Positions 10,337-21,266 of a DNA stretch of 64,000 bases are shown here, in pieces (the first letter of the stretch is position 1; each line of letters opens with the position of its first letter). The stretch comes from Gnomoniopsis sp. IMI 355080 (lineage: Eukaryota; Ascomycota; Sordariomycetes; Diaporthales; Gnomoniaceae), in contig JAPEVC010000151.1 of the NCBI GenBank assembly GCA_027946555.1, positions 25,767-89,766 on the forward strand, in the 5' to 3' direction. Made by a program: the position numbers and the translations under genes. Below the pieces are notes generated by a model. That model was given only the letters and a program-made list of their open reading frames with translations, had not been told where the DNA came from and made no database searches.

Positions 10337-11467
10337 ATGGCGTCGAAAGCATATGGCTTGCTTCAACCAGAGACACTTGAGGAAAAGTATCTCGATCATG
10401 ATGCCGATTCTGAAGACCACGACAGCTCTTCCACCCTCCTACCATCAATCGAAGAACGCGGACTCAGTCTCAAACAAAGTCATCCAAATAGACGTCTTGT
10501 TCTCATTTGTATCGGCCAGGTGGCGTTCTTCATAGTTTCTCTTTCCATGCTAGTGTATTCGTTGTATCTACAGAAGAAAATGCCTCAAAATTGCACGCGA
10601 AAGATCTCATCGCCCTGTGAGTACACCACCAACTGGTCCCAAAGCCAAACCTGTTAACAATAATGGCTGACCATCTAGCTCCTGCGCTCGAGTCTTTCAC
10701 CGACGATGATTACGAAACGGTCCACTGGAACACGACGTTGAACACCTTTGGAGAGTTTACCGGCAACTACACGGAGGAGAAAGCCCAAGCATGGCTGAAG
10801 CTCACCGGAAGTAAGTCCAGTCGAAGTCCAGCTCAAGTAATCTGAGTCACTGCTTTCACAGTGCATCTAAGTACTCATCATTGTACTTATCTGGTATCAG
10901 CTCCCGTTGTCACTGTGTCCGAGGCAGATATGATCCGCGCCGGTGCTGCGCTGGACTCCGTACGAGTGCCTGAATCTGCCGGAGGCGGCTACCTGGCTCA
11001 GCTCGAGGGATTCCACTCTCTGCACTGCCTTCGCGTTCTCTGGTATGATCACCACGCCGAGGAGATCCCGGAGACCAAGAAGTCCAAGCTGGAGAATTCG
11101 CGACACTATGAAGCGCATTACGAGCACTGTGTCGACCTTCTACGGCAGAGCCTAATGTGTGATTTTGAGTGAGTTCGCTTTCTTCCGATCTTTGCTCTGC
11201 GCAAAACATTGACTGACGCACTATTACAGTACAAGCTTTGCGACGTTCAATTGGCTTGTGGACATCGATGAACCATTCCCCTTTTTTGCGAATCCCAAGA
11301 AATGCCGCAAGTTGGATAAGATCTTGGACTGGACACATGAGAACAAGTTTCACAAACCGGAGGGGTTTGTGTGGGAGGCTCCTGATGACGCTCATTTAGT
11401 CAGAGTGGTCGACCGTGTTGCGCAATGGGATAAACCTCGAGTGGACAAGGATGGAAACGTGCTGTGA
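10337..11467 (+). CDS. UstYa/DUF3328 family oxidase E (four exons)
   Basis: Spliced as 10337..10616, 10679..10810, 10901..11168 and 11230..11467, giving 305 residues with every junction in phase; introns are 62, 90 and 61 bases. Membrane helix at about 53-77. The luminal part shows SPALESF at 94-100, HSLHC at 176-180, HCVDLLRQSLMC at 213-224, then DTSFATFNW and CRKLDKILDW, which match the UstYa consensus closely. N-glycosylation sequons (NCT, NTT, NYT) follow the helix, in keeping with a secretory-pathway protein. It is the rightmost of the five oxidases and is followed on the same strand by the GNAT gene 530 bases later. Likely acts on the excised core peptides together with the other four. 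Confidence 0.91.
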
Positions 11468-11994
11468 AGACTTTGCAGACTTTGGTTAGATCAATAAATG
11501 GTGTTACCTTGGTGGTTCGAAGACGAACAGGCATCGATTATAGAGAATTCTGGGCATGCCATCAAGTAGGTAGTCAGCAGCTCAAATTCGTTTGCTCTTG
11601 TGGTTAGCAAAGGATTTAGACCGTGTCGATAGGCTCTATAAACGACCTTGGGAGACTTGGTTTCGTGTAACTCACATCCTTCCAGTTCCTTTCCGACCCC
11701 ATCCAATTCTGCATGCTGGATTGAGTTGAATTGATAATTGGGAAAAGAAGAAATTCTCTTATGCCCGAGAAGAGGCACAGCAGGGAGATTAGTATTCTCA
11801 GCGACGATCTAAACCAGGATGACTAATCAATAAGCACACTGATCCTCCCGTATTCCCGTATATAAATTCTTCCCCTTCCCTCTTCCCCCCTCCTGCAGTT
11901 CCTAGCTTCTGCTTACATCGTATCCTTTATCTACCAATCACGCGTGATTCTTAGAACCCGAGATACTGATAGTAACCAACACTTTTTGTACAAG
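11468..11994. other. Intergenic region between oxidase E and the GNAT gene
   Basis: No convincing coding sequence. A TATA-like GTATATAAAT at about 11858-11867 lies roughly 130 bases before the GNAT start and is followed by a CT-rich tract, typical of a fungal core promoter. Confidence 0.4.
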
Positions 11995-12570
11995 ATGCCT
12001 TCTCCCAATCCTACTCTGCATACTGAAAATCTCACCCTTCGTCCCGCCGTCCCTTCTGATGCCGCCGCCCTCGCAGCTCTGTTCGCCAACCCCCTGAACA
12101 CCCAGCATGAACCGCACAAGCCAAGCAACCCGACAGCAGAAGAGTACCAGCGCCGAATCGCCAAATGGGAGGACCTACGCGCTGATGAGCAAGCCTACTT
12201 TCTCGTCATCACCCGACGATCAGCCTCACCATCTGCAGATGGCGTTATCGGCTTCGGCGGCATTAACGGCATCTCCACGGATGCTCAGGGGAAGCGAATT
12301 GCGGACCTGGGCGTGCTGATTGACAGTTCCGAGTGGAGGAAGGGATACGGGCGGGAAGCGTTGCAGGCTACGTTGGACTTTGCGTTCCGGAAGGTGGAGG
12401 CGGAGGGTGTCGGATGCGAGGAGGCGTTTTTGGAGACATTGGCGGTGAATACGCCGTTTCAAGGACTGGCTGATCGGATGGGGATGGGAAAGTGGAAGCA
12501 GGTGAAGAGTGAAGGGAAGGAGGTTGAATACAGGTTCAGCAAAGAAGATTGGGAGGGGGTGAAGAATTAG
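11995..12570 (+). CDS. GNAT-family N-acetyltransferase (RimJ/RimL-like)
   Basis: Intronless, 191 residues from the ATG at 11995; a non-ATG upstream extension is not needed. It begins with the TENLTLRPAVPSDAAALAAL signature of RimJ/RimL-type GNATs. It then shows GFGGI and a motif-A acetyl-CoA loop, WRKGYGREAL, in the middle of the chain. No signal peptide or membrane segment, so cytosolic. GNAT proteins of this type acetylate amines of proteins or small molecules. Adjacency to oxidase E on the same strand makes a tailoring role, such as N-acetylation of a product or self-protection, possible. Such genes are also common housekeeping neighbours, and the gene may simply mark the cluster edge. Confidence 0.85.
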   Translation: MPSPNPTLHTENLTLRPAVPSDAAALAALFANPLNTQHEPHKPSNPTAEEYQRRIAKWEDLRADEQAYFLVITRRSASPSADGVIGFGGINGISTDAQGKRIADLGVLIDSSEWRKGYGREALQATLDFAFRKVEAEGVGCEEAFLETLAVNTPFQGLADRMGMGKWKQVKSEGKEVEYRFSKEDWEGVKN

Positions 12571-12652
12571 AGTGCGCGATACAATATTGCAATCCAACTT
12601 AACATCCCCAGCCAAAACCCGGAAAGAAATGAACACAAGATCTATCGCAACC

Positions 12653-13558
12653 TTATATTCTTCCACTTGCAAGCTCCAAACTGTTCCGAGGCCTCCGGAC
12701 TGGATGAATGGATCTTACCATGCCCAGGTGCATAATCCCGGATATATACGTCTCCCCCATCACTAGCATATAATCCCCTTCGGCTCTTAGTATAAGAGGG
12801 ACCGAAGATCCCTTCAATATGACGATCCTGTCCTTGGGTTGAATATCAGGCGGTCCGATTCCCATACGGCCTTCGCTGGTGATGAAAAATAGCCGTCCCA
12901 GTACGGCTCTCATCACTGCGTCGGCGAAAAACTGGATTGCTTTAATAAAAGCCTGGAAATTATGTTCTCCAAAGCTCAGTGACGTAAACCGACCATGCTC
13001 ATCCTTGTCAGCAATGATGTTTCTCCAGAAGTTCGTTGTTGTTTCTTTTGACTCCTTGCCACCCCGGAGCGCGATATATTGCCATCTTCTTAGTGTCATG
13101 AGGCTCTGCCGTGCCGGTTTGTCGACGGTCCCGCCAAAAACTTCCATCTTGTCGACTATCATACCCTCGGCCACGAAGGTGGTGGGGAATTGATCCGAGT
13201 ATGCAACGGCGCTTTCGTTCCCTCCCGCTTGATAATTCCATACCTCCAGCTATTCATTGTTGAGGCTTCGGAGACCGTGAGATGGCCGCCAGCTGGGAAG
13301 CCACGGCGGGATCGACCTGACAGCTAAATTAATGGACTCGGTCGCGCAATTTAAAGTGGGCAAGCTCCCGGAAGATACCAGATCCAGACTTCCGTATCTT
13401 ATGGCCAGGAACCTCATGAGTTCGAGAAAGACAGTTTTGACTGGCTTCGTATAGTCTGGTATGATATCATCTGTGGAGATGTCGTATGCCCGACCTGACA
13501 AAGCATATAATTTATCTCTTGAGTCTGTCGCTTCGCAGTTTCTCCAGAACCCATACAA
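12653..13558 (-). pseudogene. C-terminal half of a heterokaryon-incompatibility (HET) protein, with amber codon
   Basis: One minus-strand frame reads the C-terminal half of a HET-domain protein. First comes NCEATDSRDKLYALSG, which follows the HET domain in many members, then LPSW and GNESAVAY. At the end is GRLFFITSEGRMGIGPP with DRIVILKG and YISGIM, the usual tail. A TAG at 13250-13252 interrupts it between the LPSW and GNESAVAY parts, with clear coding sequence in the same frame on both sides. The N-terminal HET domain proper is not recognisable upstream; minus-strand sequence to about 13730 is open only in another frame. I read it as a decayed gene truncated at its 5' end. HET proteins mediate non-self recognition and cell death in fungi and are highly expanded and often broken in accessory regions. 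Confidence 0.75.
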
Positions 13559-13730
13559 GTGATATATCGCTGGGTATTTTCGAATAGCTTACACGCTGTT
13601 TGGTGCGTGATGATGGCCTTGGGAATCGTTGGTCTGCTTCTAAGTTCCAAGGTTGTCTCTTTGATTATGAGGGACGATACAGTAAGAGGTAGGTTGCCAG
13701 GAGCGCAAAATTTCCAGGACATGACCATTA

Positions 13731-15016
13731 TGTGTCAAAAAGATTCAAAAGCTCGAGATCATATAGAGTATGGGAAAAAAAAGCCATACTAGCTGCCCCT
13801 CACCCACAGCAACTGCACCTATATATACTGCACCTACTATAGGATTGTCTCCAACGACGCCATCAACTTCCCCATCAACTTCGAGGTGCCTGAGCGGTTG
13901 TTGTAAGGACACTTCAGCTTTTCAAGCCGTCCGATCGTTTTCCACGACAGCTATCAGCGCCATCCTGATCGGCGAATCGCAAACTGATAGGCTTTTCAAT
14001 AAAAACATCCCAGGGTATGCAACTGTTGACCTGCAAGTCCCGGCGCTATCAGGATATCGTTCCTCCTCGCCTCCTCCTCCCAATAGTATCATATTCCAAG
14101 ATCAAGATAATGCCAAGGCATCTTCAGTGATATTTCCCACCAGAAATATACATGAGATGATAAAGAAATAGCTGTGCTTTAAGCTATCGCCCGCCTTTAC
14201 AGAAAAAGGGACTAAGCAGACACAGCAGATGCTAAGTGCGGGTAAAGGTGCAGGTGTAATATGCGGTCTTTAAATCATGTGGAGCTCGTCACGGTCGACC
14301 GTATATCGCCAGTGATGCAGCCATCGCTTATAAGGTCGTAAGGAACCTCTAAGTCTTATCTTCTTTCTTCTATATACTCCACGATTACCGGATAAGTCTT
14401 TAAATCACTGCCTACTATTGCAAACGCAGCTGCGATAAGCAAATTTTAGAACACTCGAAGCCTATTATAATAAGTGATCCTGAGGTCGAGTAAATGCAAC
14501 CGGGCTTCGACCCTGCCTCGGTCACTATCCCGCGCTTTCGCTTTATTCTCACCACTCACGCGTCGACTGCCCCGACAACGCGAAGAAAGTATTGAAAAAA
14601 GGCGGAGATTGGCAAAAAGAACATTACTTCAAGTAAGCACGCTGACCTGGGTAGATGGAATGCCAAGAATACCTGCCTAGATACCTACCTAGGCAAGACT
14701 GGATGTGTTGATCCGCGAGCTTCCGCTATTTAGTAGGCGGGCGAGTAGGAATGTTAACGTCCGATGGTCGGCAGTTTATAAACCAGCCGCGATGATCGAG
14801 GTAGAACACTTACACTAGCATGACATCTTAATAACTGACATTAAACGATAAAGCGTAATGGTAGACGAAAATGTGTCAAGTTGGCGACATTCTGAGATTT
14901 GACTGCTTGCTAGAGGACTAGGAGCATGAGCACTGGAGCATACTTTGCCAGCGCTGTCTCTTGCAACCCCTCAACATTCATATCACATCAAACTTGATAG
15001 ACACCAGCCATTCTTA
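13731..15016. other. Gene-free stretch
   Basis: No recognisable gene. Frames here are short and contain no known motif. Confidence 0.4.
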
Positions 15017-15196
15017 CCCGTTGAGTCAATTGTAAAGCTACTTATCGTCGGGGACGGACCGACGGGTCTTATAGCCGCATACGCCTTTGCACACAACCGC
15101 CACGCTGTCACAGTGCTCGAGCGCCATACCACATCGCTGTTATATAGAATCACCGCATTCTCTGAATTAAGGCGTCCCAGGTCCTCGCGCGCATGA
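15017..15196 (+). pseudogene. FAD-dependent monooxygenase N-terminal remnant
   Basis: A short frame encodes KLLIVGDGPTGLIAAYAF followed by HAVTVLERH, the Rossmann dinucleotide-binding beta-alpha-beta unit (GxGxxG) that opens PHBH-type FAD monooxygenases. Nothing after the ERH continues the fold and the frame closes at 15196; the following 600 bases carry a G-run and many stops. A relic of a once longer gene, with no start codon in a sensible position. Confidence 0.55.
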
Positions 15197-15743
15197 ATAA
15201 TATATTGCTCTGTCGGTAACAGGAGCAAACAATGTCCGCGGTCTGCTATTTGCAGAATCGCATCGACTATGCTATCTACTCTAGGCCTATTTTAATTGGC
15301 ATTCAAGGGCTCGATAGATTCTGGGGGGGGGGGGCGACGGTCGTCACTATTCGTGATCGTGCCCCTAGTCGCGGTGGTCTTAATAATGCGTGTTGTTGTC
15401 GCGATAACACTCGTCACGCAATTGTTAGTATATGAAACACTATAGTCGCGCAGTCCCTAAGGAGGGATAAGGGAGACTAGCTTACGCTGGCATCTAGTCG
15501 GGAACAAGTGATGACATTGCTGGCTTTCCGGACATAGGGGCTACGGCGGTTAATTCTCGAGGTTACTTATTATCGTGGCCGGAGAATATTGCTTGAATAC
15601 TACGCAGCACGCTGCGCCTTATATAAAGTCTGAACTATCCGCTTCCCAAACAGGCATATCTACCTGCAGACATAGAATTCCAGCTAAAGAATCCTTAAAA
15701 TAATCCCGTCTCCCGGTGTCCTCTCTGACGTGCCGGTTCTACG
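15197..15743. other. Gene-free stretch with G-run
   Basis: Nothing coding is recognised. A long uninterrupted G run lies at about 15325-15336. Confidence 0.4.
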
Positions 15744-16433
15744 TCAGACTTCGGCGGTGTCAATCATTTCTCGAAGTTTCCTCATCAACACCTGTCTATG
15801 AAGCAAAATCCGAATGGTCTCATTCCTCTTGTCGGGCGAGTCACGCAGACCATTTGGAAGCCATGAGTCACCTGCCCCGGCCGAGATACACCCAGTCGAC
15901 TGTGAAAAAGAGTAAGGCACAAGCCTCTTTTTCGATGGCATGAAGTCGATTTGTCCTCTGGTTCTGTTCCAGTATCCTACCCATTCGACGACATACTGCT
16001 GTGACCTTTCGCACCTGGTGATCGAAGCGACCTGGGACTGTTTTTGCAAGTGGATTTCATAGGTATCGGGCTTTATTTGCCCACTTTGAAGTCCAAGGCA
16101 TATATCTCGCCCGCCGCGCGAATTCCAGTAATCCACCAGGATCTTCACGTTGGCGAGATGGACCTCTTGCTCTAACTTCCAAACGGATTCCGCCTGGCCA
16201 GAAATGCGGAGCTCTAGTTCGACGAGGATTGGCATGTACCTGTGGGGCTTGTTGCTTGAAAACATCTCCTGTCGAGAGCTGGAGGATTCAGATATATAAG
16301 CCTTAACAGTAGGCTTCGTAAGGGCAGTGATGTTCGGACCGGAATCAATGACGCGGTAGCTGAGGATTTCTGTCGCAAGGACGGCATGACTGGACGCATT
16401 CTGGAGAGCAAACCACGTAGAAGGGATCGCCAT
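15744..16433 (-). CDS. Orphan hypothetical protein, 229 residues
   Basis: A single minus-strand frame from an ATG at 16433 to 15744. I do not recognise a family. The protein has no signal peptide or membrane helix. It has a mixed hydrophobic pattern with segments such as ELELRISGQAESVWKLEQEV and a basic C terminus (RQVLMRKLREMIDTAEV) that could form amphipathic helices. Its length makes pure chance less likely, but it sits in a decayed region and may be an exon of a broken gene. Confidence 0.4.
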   Translation of the reverse strand: MAIPSTWFALQNASSHAVLATEILSYRVIDSGPNITALTKPTVKAYISESSSSRQEMFSSNKPHRYMPILVELELRISGQAESVWKLEQEVHLANVKILVDYWNSRGGRDICLGLQSGQIKPDTYEIHLQKQSQVASITRCERSQQYVVEWVGYWNRTRGQIDFMPSKKRLVPYSFSQSTGCISAGAGDSWLPNGLRDSPDKRNETIRILLHRQVLMRKLREMIDTAEV

Positions 16434-19400
16434 TATTGACGGTGATATGGTTCGTTTCTGATGAGGGTAAATTAGGTTCTGAGAATATTGCTTCGTGAAG
16501 CGGTGAGGTTATGAGATTGGGGGCTATGTGCTGAAATTTTGTGGATATCTTCTCAAGTAGGGTAGTCCTAAAACAAAGGGAGAATTTTATCACATATACT
16601 CTGCCAGCCCGAATTTTTTTTATAAGCTGTTGAATTCATGGTGGCCAACATGTGCCGCAGGTTCTTTGTTAACGGATATCGTGGCTTGCAGATCAGCTTG
16701 ACGATGTGCGTCTATGTCTCAATTTCGTACACAGCGTTCCATTCCATATTATATGTGGCTATGATCTCGTGTGGATTTCGTGAATAAATGACTTCTCGAA
16801 AGAGATGCTTTTTTTATTCCTTCATTCCATACGTATATTGCTCAGTTGCACTGTGGTCAGCTATGTTCCTGGCTGATAAGGAGACAGGGGCAAACCCAGT
16901 GGCAGTTTTCGATGGATCAGTTGTCATTAAATGTGCAAGACAGAAGCAAAATTTGTGCTGAGACTTGAATATGCTTGCAGACTTAAACCAAGGGGAATTG
17001 GACTGTTTGACCAGCAGACTTTTGCGTCTGTATCGTGGCACCAAGTTTAACAACGCCCTGGGTCATCGAGAGGAGTCATCTTAGGACAGTGGGATCCGGA
17101 AACTTTCGTGTTCCCGCAAAAAGAAAAAGACATACTCAATACAATTGACCAAGCAGTTATAAGTTCTATGAGGGTCAAAGAACTAAAACAACTCACGAAA
17201 ATACCATATTTCAGCTACAGGCCGAGACCTAGTGACGGCGAAAGTTAAATAGCCAGTAGAGATAGATAATGCCAACTCCCATTGTTGGTCACACTAAATT
17301 TAATGTGTTTGCGGGTGATATTAAGGACATGAGTGTATGTAAAGCGATTGATATGCGGCCAGTGTATTTAGCTGATCAGGCTAAGGGGACCTTTACTTAT
17401 TGTAATATCCTTATAGACGTAGATGTGTGCACAAAGGAGAAGCCGAGGGTTGCGCTTTAGCAATCACTATATTTCTATATGTTTTAATAAAAAAATCAGG
17501 AAGCAACTGGGACAACTGAGTAGAGGTCGATATCTTAAGAAATCCCTCTGATATAATATTCTTATCGCCGCGTAGAAGTGAGAACAGAGTACTCCTTAGT
17601 CTAGCGCTCTGGTATTTTTTTTTTTTTTTAACTCTAATAGACTGAGTATTCTGGGAATTTAGCTGAAATTGCTACTATTATCCAGGGAAATTCTCAAGCT
17701 GATGATCCATAGAAAGACGAGAATAGCAAGATCACATAAAGGTCTCGCCTTATGGACAGGCCGATCGGGCATAAAGCCGGACGGTGCGTTTATCGCAAGA
17801 CACACCCATTATACACTCACCATTATCTGGGCGCCGAAGGCGTTAGAAAGCCGCCGAGACTCGGTGGCGCCAGGCGATGTCTTTTAGGTTGTGATCCATA
17901 GTGAGCGTGCCGGACAGCTACGGTATCAGGACCTCAGGAGGCTTGAATATTTACTACCACTCTACGTGTATGCTAAACAAGGCCGTGCAGGACCCACGCA
18001 AGCCACAGACCAAAAACGATGTCGATGACGCAGCTATCAGCTGCGAGCGAGGGTCAAGGCGACAAGCTATAGGCCTTCAGCTCGTGCTTTCACTTCTTCG
18101 GCTACAATGCGTATTTTGACAACTTAGGCCGGGAGGTTCAGCGCTGGGAGAAGCTTGCTTGGATTTTGGACATATAAGTAGTTTGGAGTGCGCCGGCGAC
18201 TTGTATTTGACCCTCGACCTCTGCCCTGGTATTTGCCCATGCGCTGCGTCCTCTACCACGGGCTATAAGGTCCGTGAGCAGACAGTACCCGGCGCTGGCG
18301 AGCCTGTTGGATTGGCAAGTGATGTGGAGGGCTCGGAAAGTGCTGCTTTTTTTCCAATATCGTTTGTCGAATGCAGAATAACGCTGTCGGTGATCCTCTA
18401 GCTACTGTATTAAGATGATCTGCTACAGGCTTGTCGAAGCGTTCCATCGCTTCCGCAGGATTGTATATAACTTAAAAGTTGTGCTTCTCACCATACCGTA
18501 GATGAGAAGCCGCACGCTCGTTGCCGTCCTACCCTCTTTTCAGGACCCATCACCAGCAGGATCTTGATTTCTTCGCTATAGGTAGAGGTGCAAGTGCAGG
18601 TCTAGTTGAAGATGCGGGTGCCAGCTGCAGGTGCTGAATCCAGGCGTAGATGCAAGTATAAATATCTGTCCGAAAGAGGAAAGCCTGTGAGAATGGTAAG
18701 CCCGTAAAACACGACTGGACAAGGGATCAGACACCATTATGTTATTCGTCTCGATCAATGTCTAGATACTGCAACCGTCGTTCGCCGAGAGACGACACGC
18801 ATCCGCGGACTCGCGTCGAGGAGGGTACAAACCCTTTGATCTATTTGATCCAGGAGTTCCTTGGACATGGATGGCAAAAAGATCGAATCTCCCCTTCCTT
18901 CCTCTCATAGAAAGAATATAACGCAAAGCTTGTAATGACAAATAGCACAAGATATTTCCTTAGTATTTTCAGCCAGCCAATCAATTGTCGACCTGCGTCA
19001 TTCAAATAACTGGCTCCACCAGGCTTGCTTTTGGGGGGGGAAAAAATAAAAAAAATCCGGCCTGCACGCCGTTTGGCATATAACTTAGACAGTACCGCAC
19101 ATCCATTGTCCTCCAGCCCACCATAGGTAACTCTCAACCATTTTCACCAATCAAGGATATGCCTTCGGCGCAGCTATCTTTGAAGCACACAGCACTCAAG
19201 TCCTTATTTTGGATTTAAATCGTCTCTTATAAGAGGGTCACGCGGCGTGCATCAACGTCGAGTTAAGAGCCCTTACACTTACTGAAAAGAATTCAAGATC
19301 GAAGAGGAAGCTAAAAGGGCCCAGGAGTTCTATTACCGATGATTATCCAGAGATCGGCAAGGCGAGGCTCGACCTTTATTGTTCTGCTATCCTTTTGCTT

Positions 19401-20432
19401 TGGCCTCATTTCTAACCGAAGCTTGCTCTGACCGAATTTTATCTTGCTTATTCCCCCTGACGCATATATAATAATCCGGCTAACGAGATGCCCTGTAAAC
19501 CAACCAATTTCTCAGCAGAATCTATTTTCTCTGCTATATATCTGCATCTTCATCCTGCTGCTGTTGCCGCCGACGTCGTCGAGGAGGCACTTGGAAACTC
19601 GGAGGCAGAGCCAGAAATCTGCGTTGACGCCAGTCAACTCGCACACGATCATGGGCTGCTCGCGCCTCCCGGAGTGTAGAGATCCTCCGTCTAGGGGCGA
19701 TCTGAATGTGATCCCTGCCCAAGTATCTTGGGACGGGTGGGATGTCTACACGAAGCCCGAGTGTTTGCGCCCGCAAACGCCACCGGTAAGACCGTGAATT
19801 CTCCGGCTTGGTGCGAATGCTCGGGGCGGGCTGTCGCAAGACTGATGGGGCTCGTATGTAAAGTCCTAGACTAATTGCCCGAAGTCGCCAACGAGGCTGG
19901 CGAGGTTTTTCCTGGTATGGTCGCATGCTCCTTGAGTGTGCTCAAGTGGTTCCAGATCCCCGGGTAGTTTTATGATGATTTTCGCGAGAAATTCGAAAGT
20001 AGTATAGCTTAGACAAATGGAAAGCCTATCTTTGGCATTCCTAAGGCCTGAGATTGCTATTGCTATCTGGTAATAAATACTGCTACAGATCACTTGAAAC
20101 ATATGCTACGAGGTACGTCTTTGTCCAATGTCAGGCTCTGGTCCTTTTTCTTATTACAAAGAACTTCCCCTGACGAGGATATAATACGTATTGTGAAATA
20201 CAATACGTTATATTGTAACAAAGCAGAGCAGGGATGCTGAACATTTTTCTTGAAGTATAAAGCCACTGAGCTTAAACACTCACAATATGGCTTATAGTCC
20301 ACGCAACATAGCAAAGTCTTAGCAGAGTTCTGATAGCCTCCTTAAGCTTGTCACTCGTGCTGTTTCCGCCCGCCAGGCTCAGTTGCGTTCTTAAGCGGTT
20401 GCTAAAGATTTAGCAAGACTGCTGAGCTCTCC
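16434..20432. other. Gene-poor, partly AT-rich stretch
   Basis: Four kilobases with only short frames and no recognisable domain. Includes a T-run (about 17617-17629) and several AT-rich intervals. Nothing here is supported as a gene. Confidence 0.45.
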
Positions 20433-21266
20433 TCACACTGCATCGCTACCATGTTGGACTTCTACGAGCATTTCTGCTTTCAGTATATCCATCGAGTGAT
20501 TTATGGTCTGGACCTCCTCTTTCATCTCAGTCCGTACTTGCTCTCTGTCGCTGCGAATATCGACCAGCCACTCGTCTCTGGTTAGATCGCTTAGCTTAGG
20601 CTTCTTTGGCAACCCGTTTGAGACCAGGGTAGTGGACGTCCCCACAAACAAGCCGTCCGCCTCGCCCTCGTCCCCTACTGCACTGCTATATGTGAAAAGC
20701 TCTGAGAAGAAGCTGTCTGTCTTGTCTCCTGCCCCGCCTGCTGGTGTGAGTCCCGTGGCCACTGCTAAAACTGTCCCGATTAACTGAATAGATATACAAT
20801 CTCTGGACCTCTCTGTTGTAGCCGACGAAGGCGGTGGCGGGGCACATAGTGTTGATAGCGTCGGTGTGGCTTCTAAGCGCAACTGAGCCGCGGATGTTGG
20901 AGCTAGGGACAGCGGCGTCACACATCTACTCCTGAGGCCCGTTCTAGCCACATGCTTCGTAAGGTTAGTCTCTGCAGTGGCCGACGAGGATCGAGACGGG
21001 GCCGATAGCGCTGGTGGAGCCGGGGAGGCTCGTTGTGGAGGAGACCCAGGGGCATTTACAGCCACCACCTTACAAACGCTGAGTATTTCTGCAGCCATAT
21101 CCGAGGTGGATTTTAGTGCAGCGGACGACGACCCTGGTGTTGGGGAAGTTGACCCTCGGGTTAGCTCCAGGGAGGTCTGGCACGCGGCATCAAATAGCGT
21201 GAGCGGCGAGATCAGGGGCACATTCAGACCTGGCTCATGACCTATCGGAATGCAGTGTGCTAGCAT
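20433..21266 (-). CDS. Orphan Ser/Thr/Pro-rich protein with C-terminal coiled coil
   Basis: A 277-residue minus-strand frame beginning at the first ATG (21266). Residues from about 20 to 200 are low-complexity Ser, Thr, Ala and Pro. The last 60 residues change character to charged, helix-forming sequence (KLSDLTRDEWLVDIRSD, then a Glu/Lys-rich stretch) that looks like a coiled coil. No family recognised. It could be a real intrinsically disordered protein or part of a mobile-element open frame; there is no supporting domain. Confidence 0.33.
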   Translation of the reverse strand: MLAHCIPIGHEPGLNVPLISPLTLFDAACQTSLELTRGSTSPTPGSSSAALKSTSDMAAEILSVCKVVAVNAPGSPPQRASPAPPALSAPSRSSSATAETNLTKHVARTGLRSRCVTPLSLAPTSAAQLRLEATPTLSTLCAPPPPSSATTERSRDCISIQLIGTVLAVATGLTPAGGAGDKTDSFFSELFTYSSAVGDEGEADGLFVGTSTTLVSNGLPKKPKLSDLTRDEWLVDIRSDREQVRTEMKEEVQTINHSMDILKAEMLVEVQHGSDAV

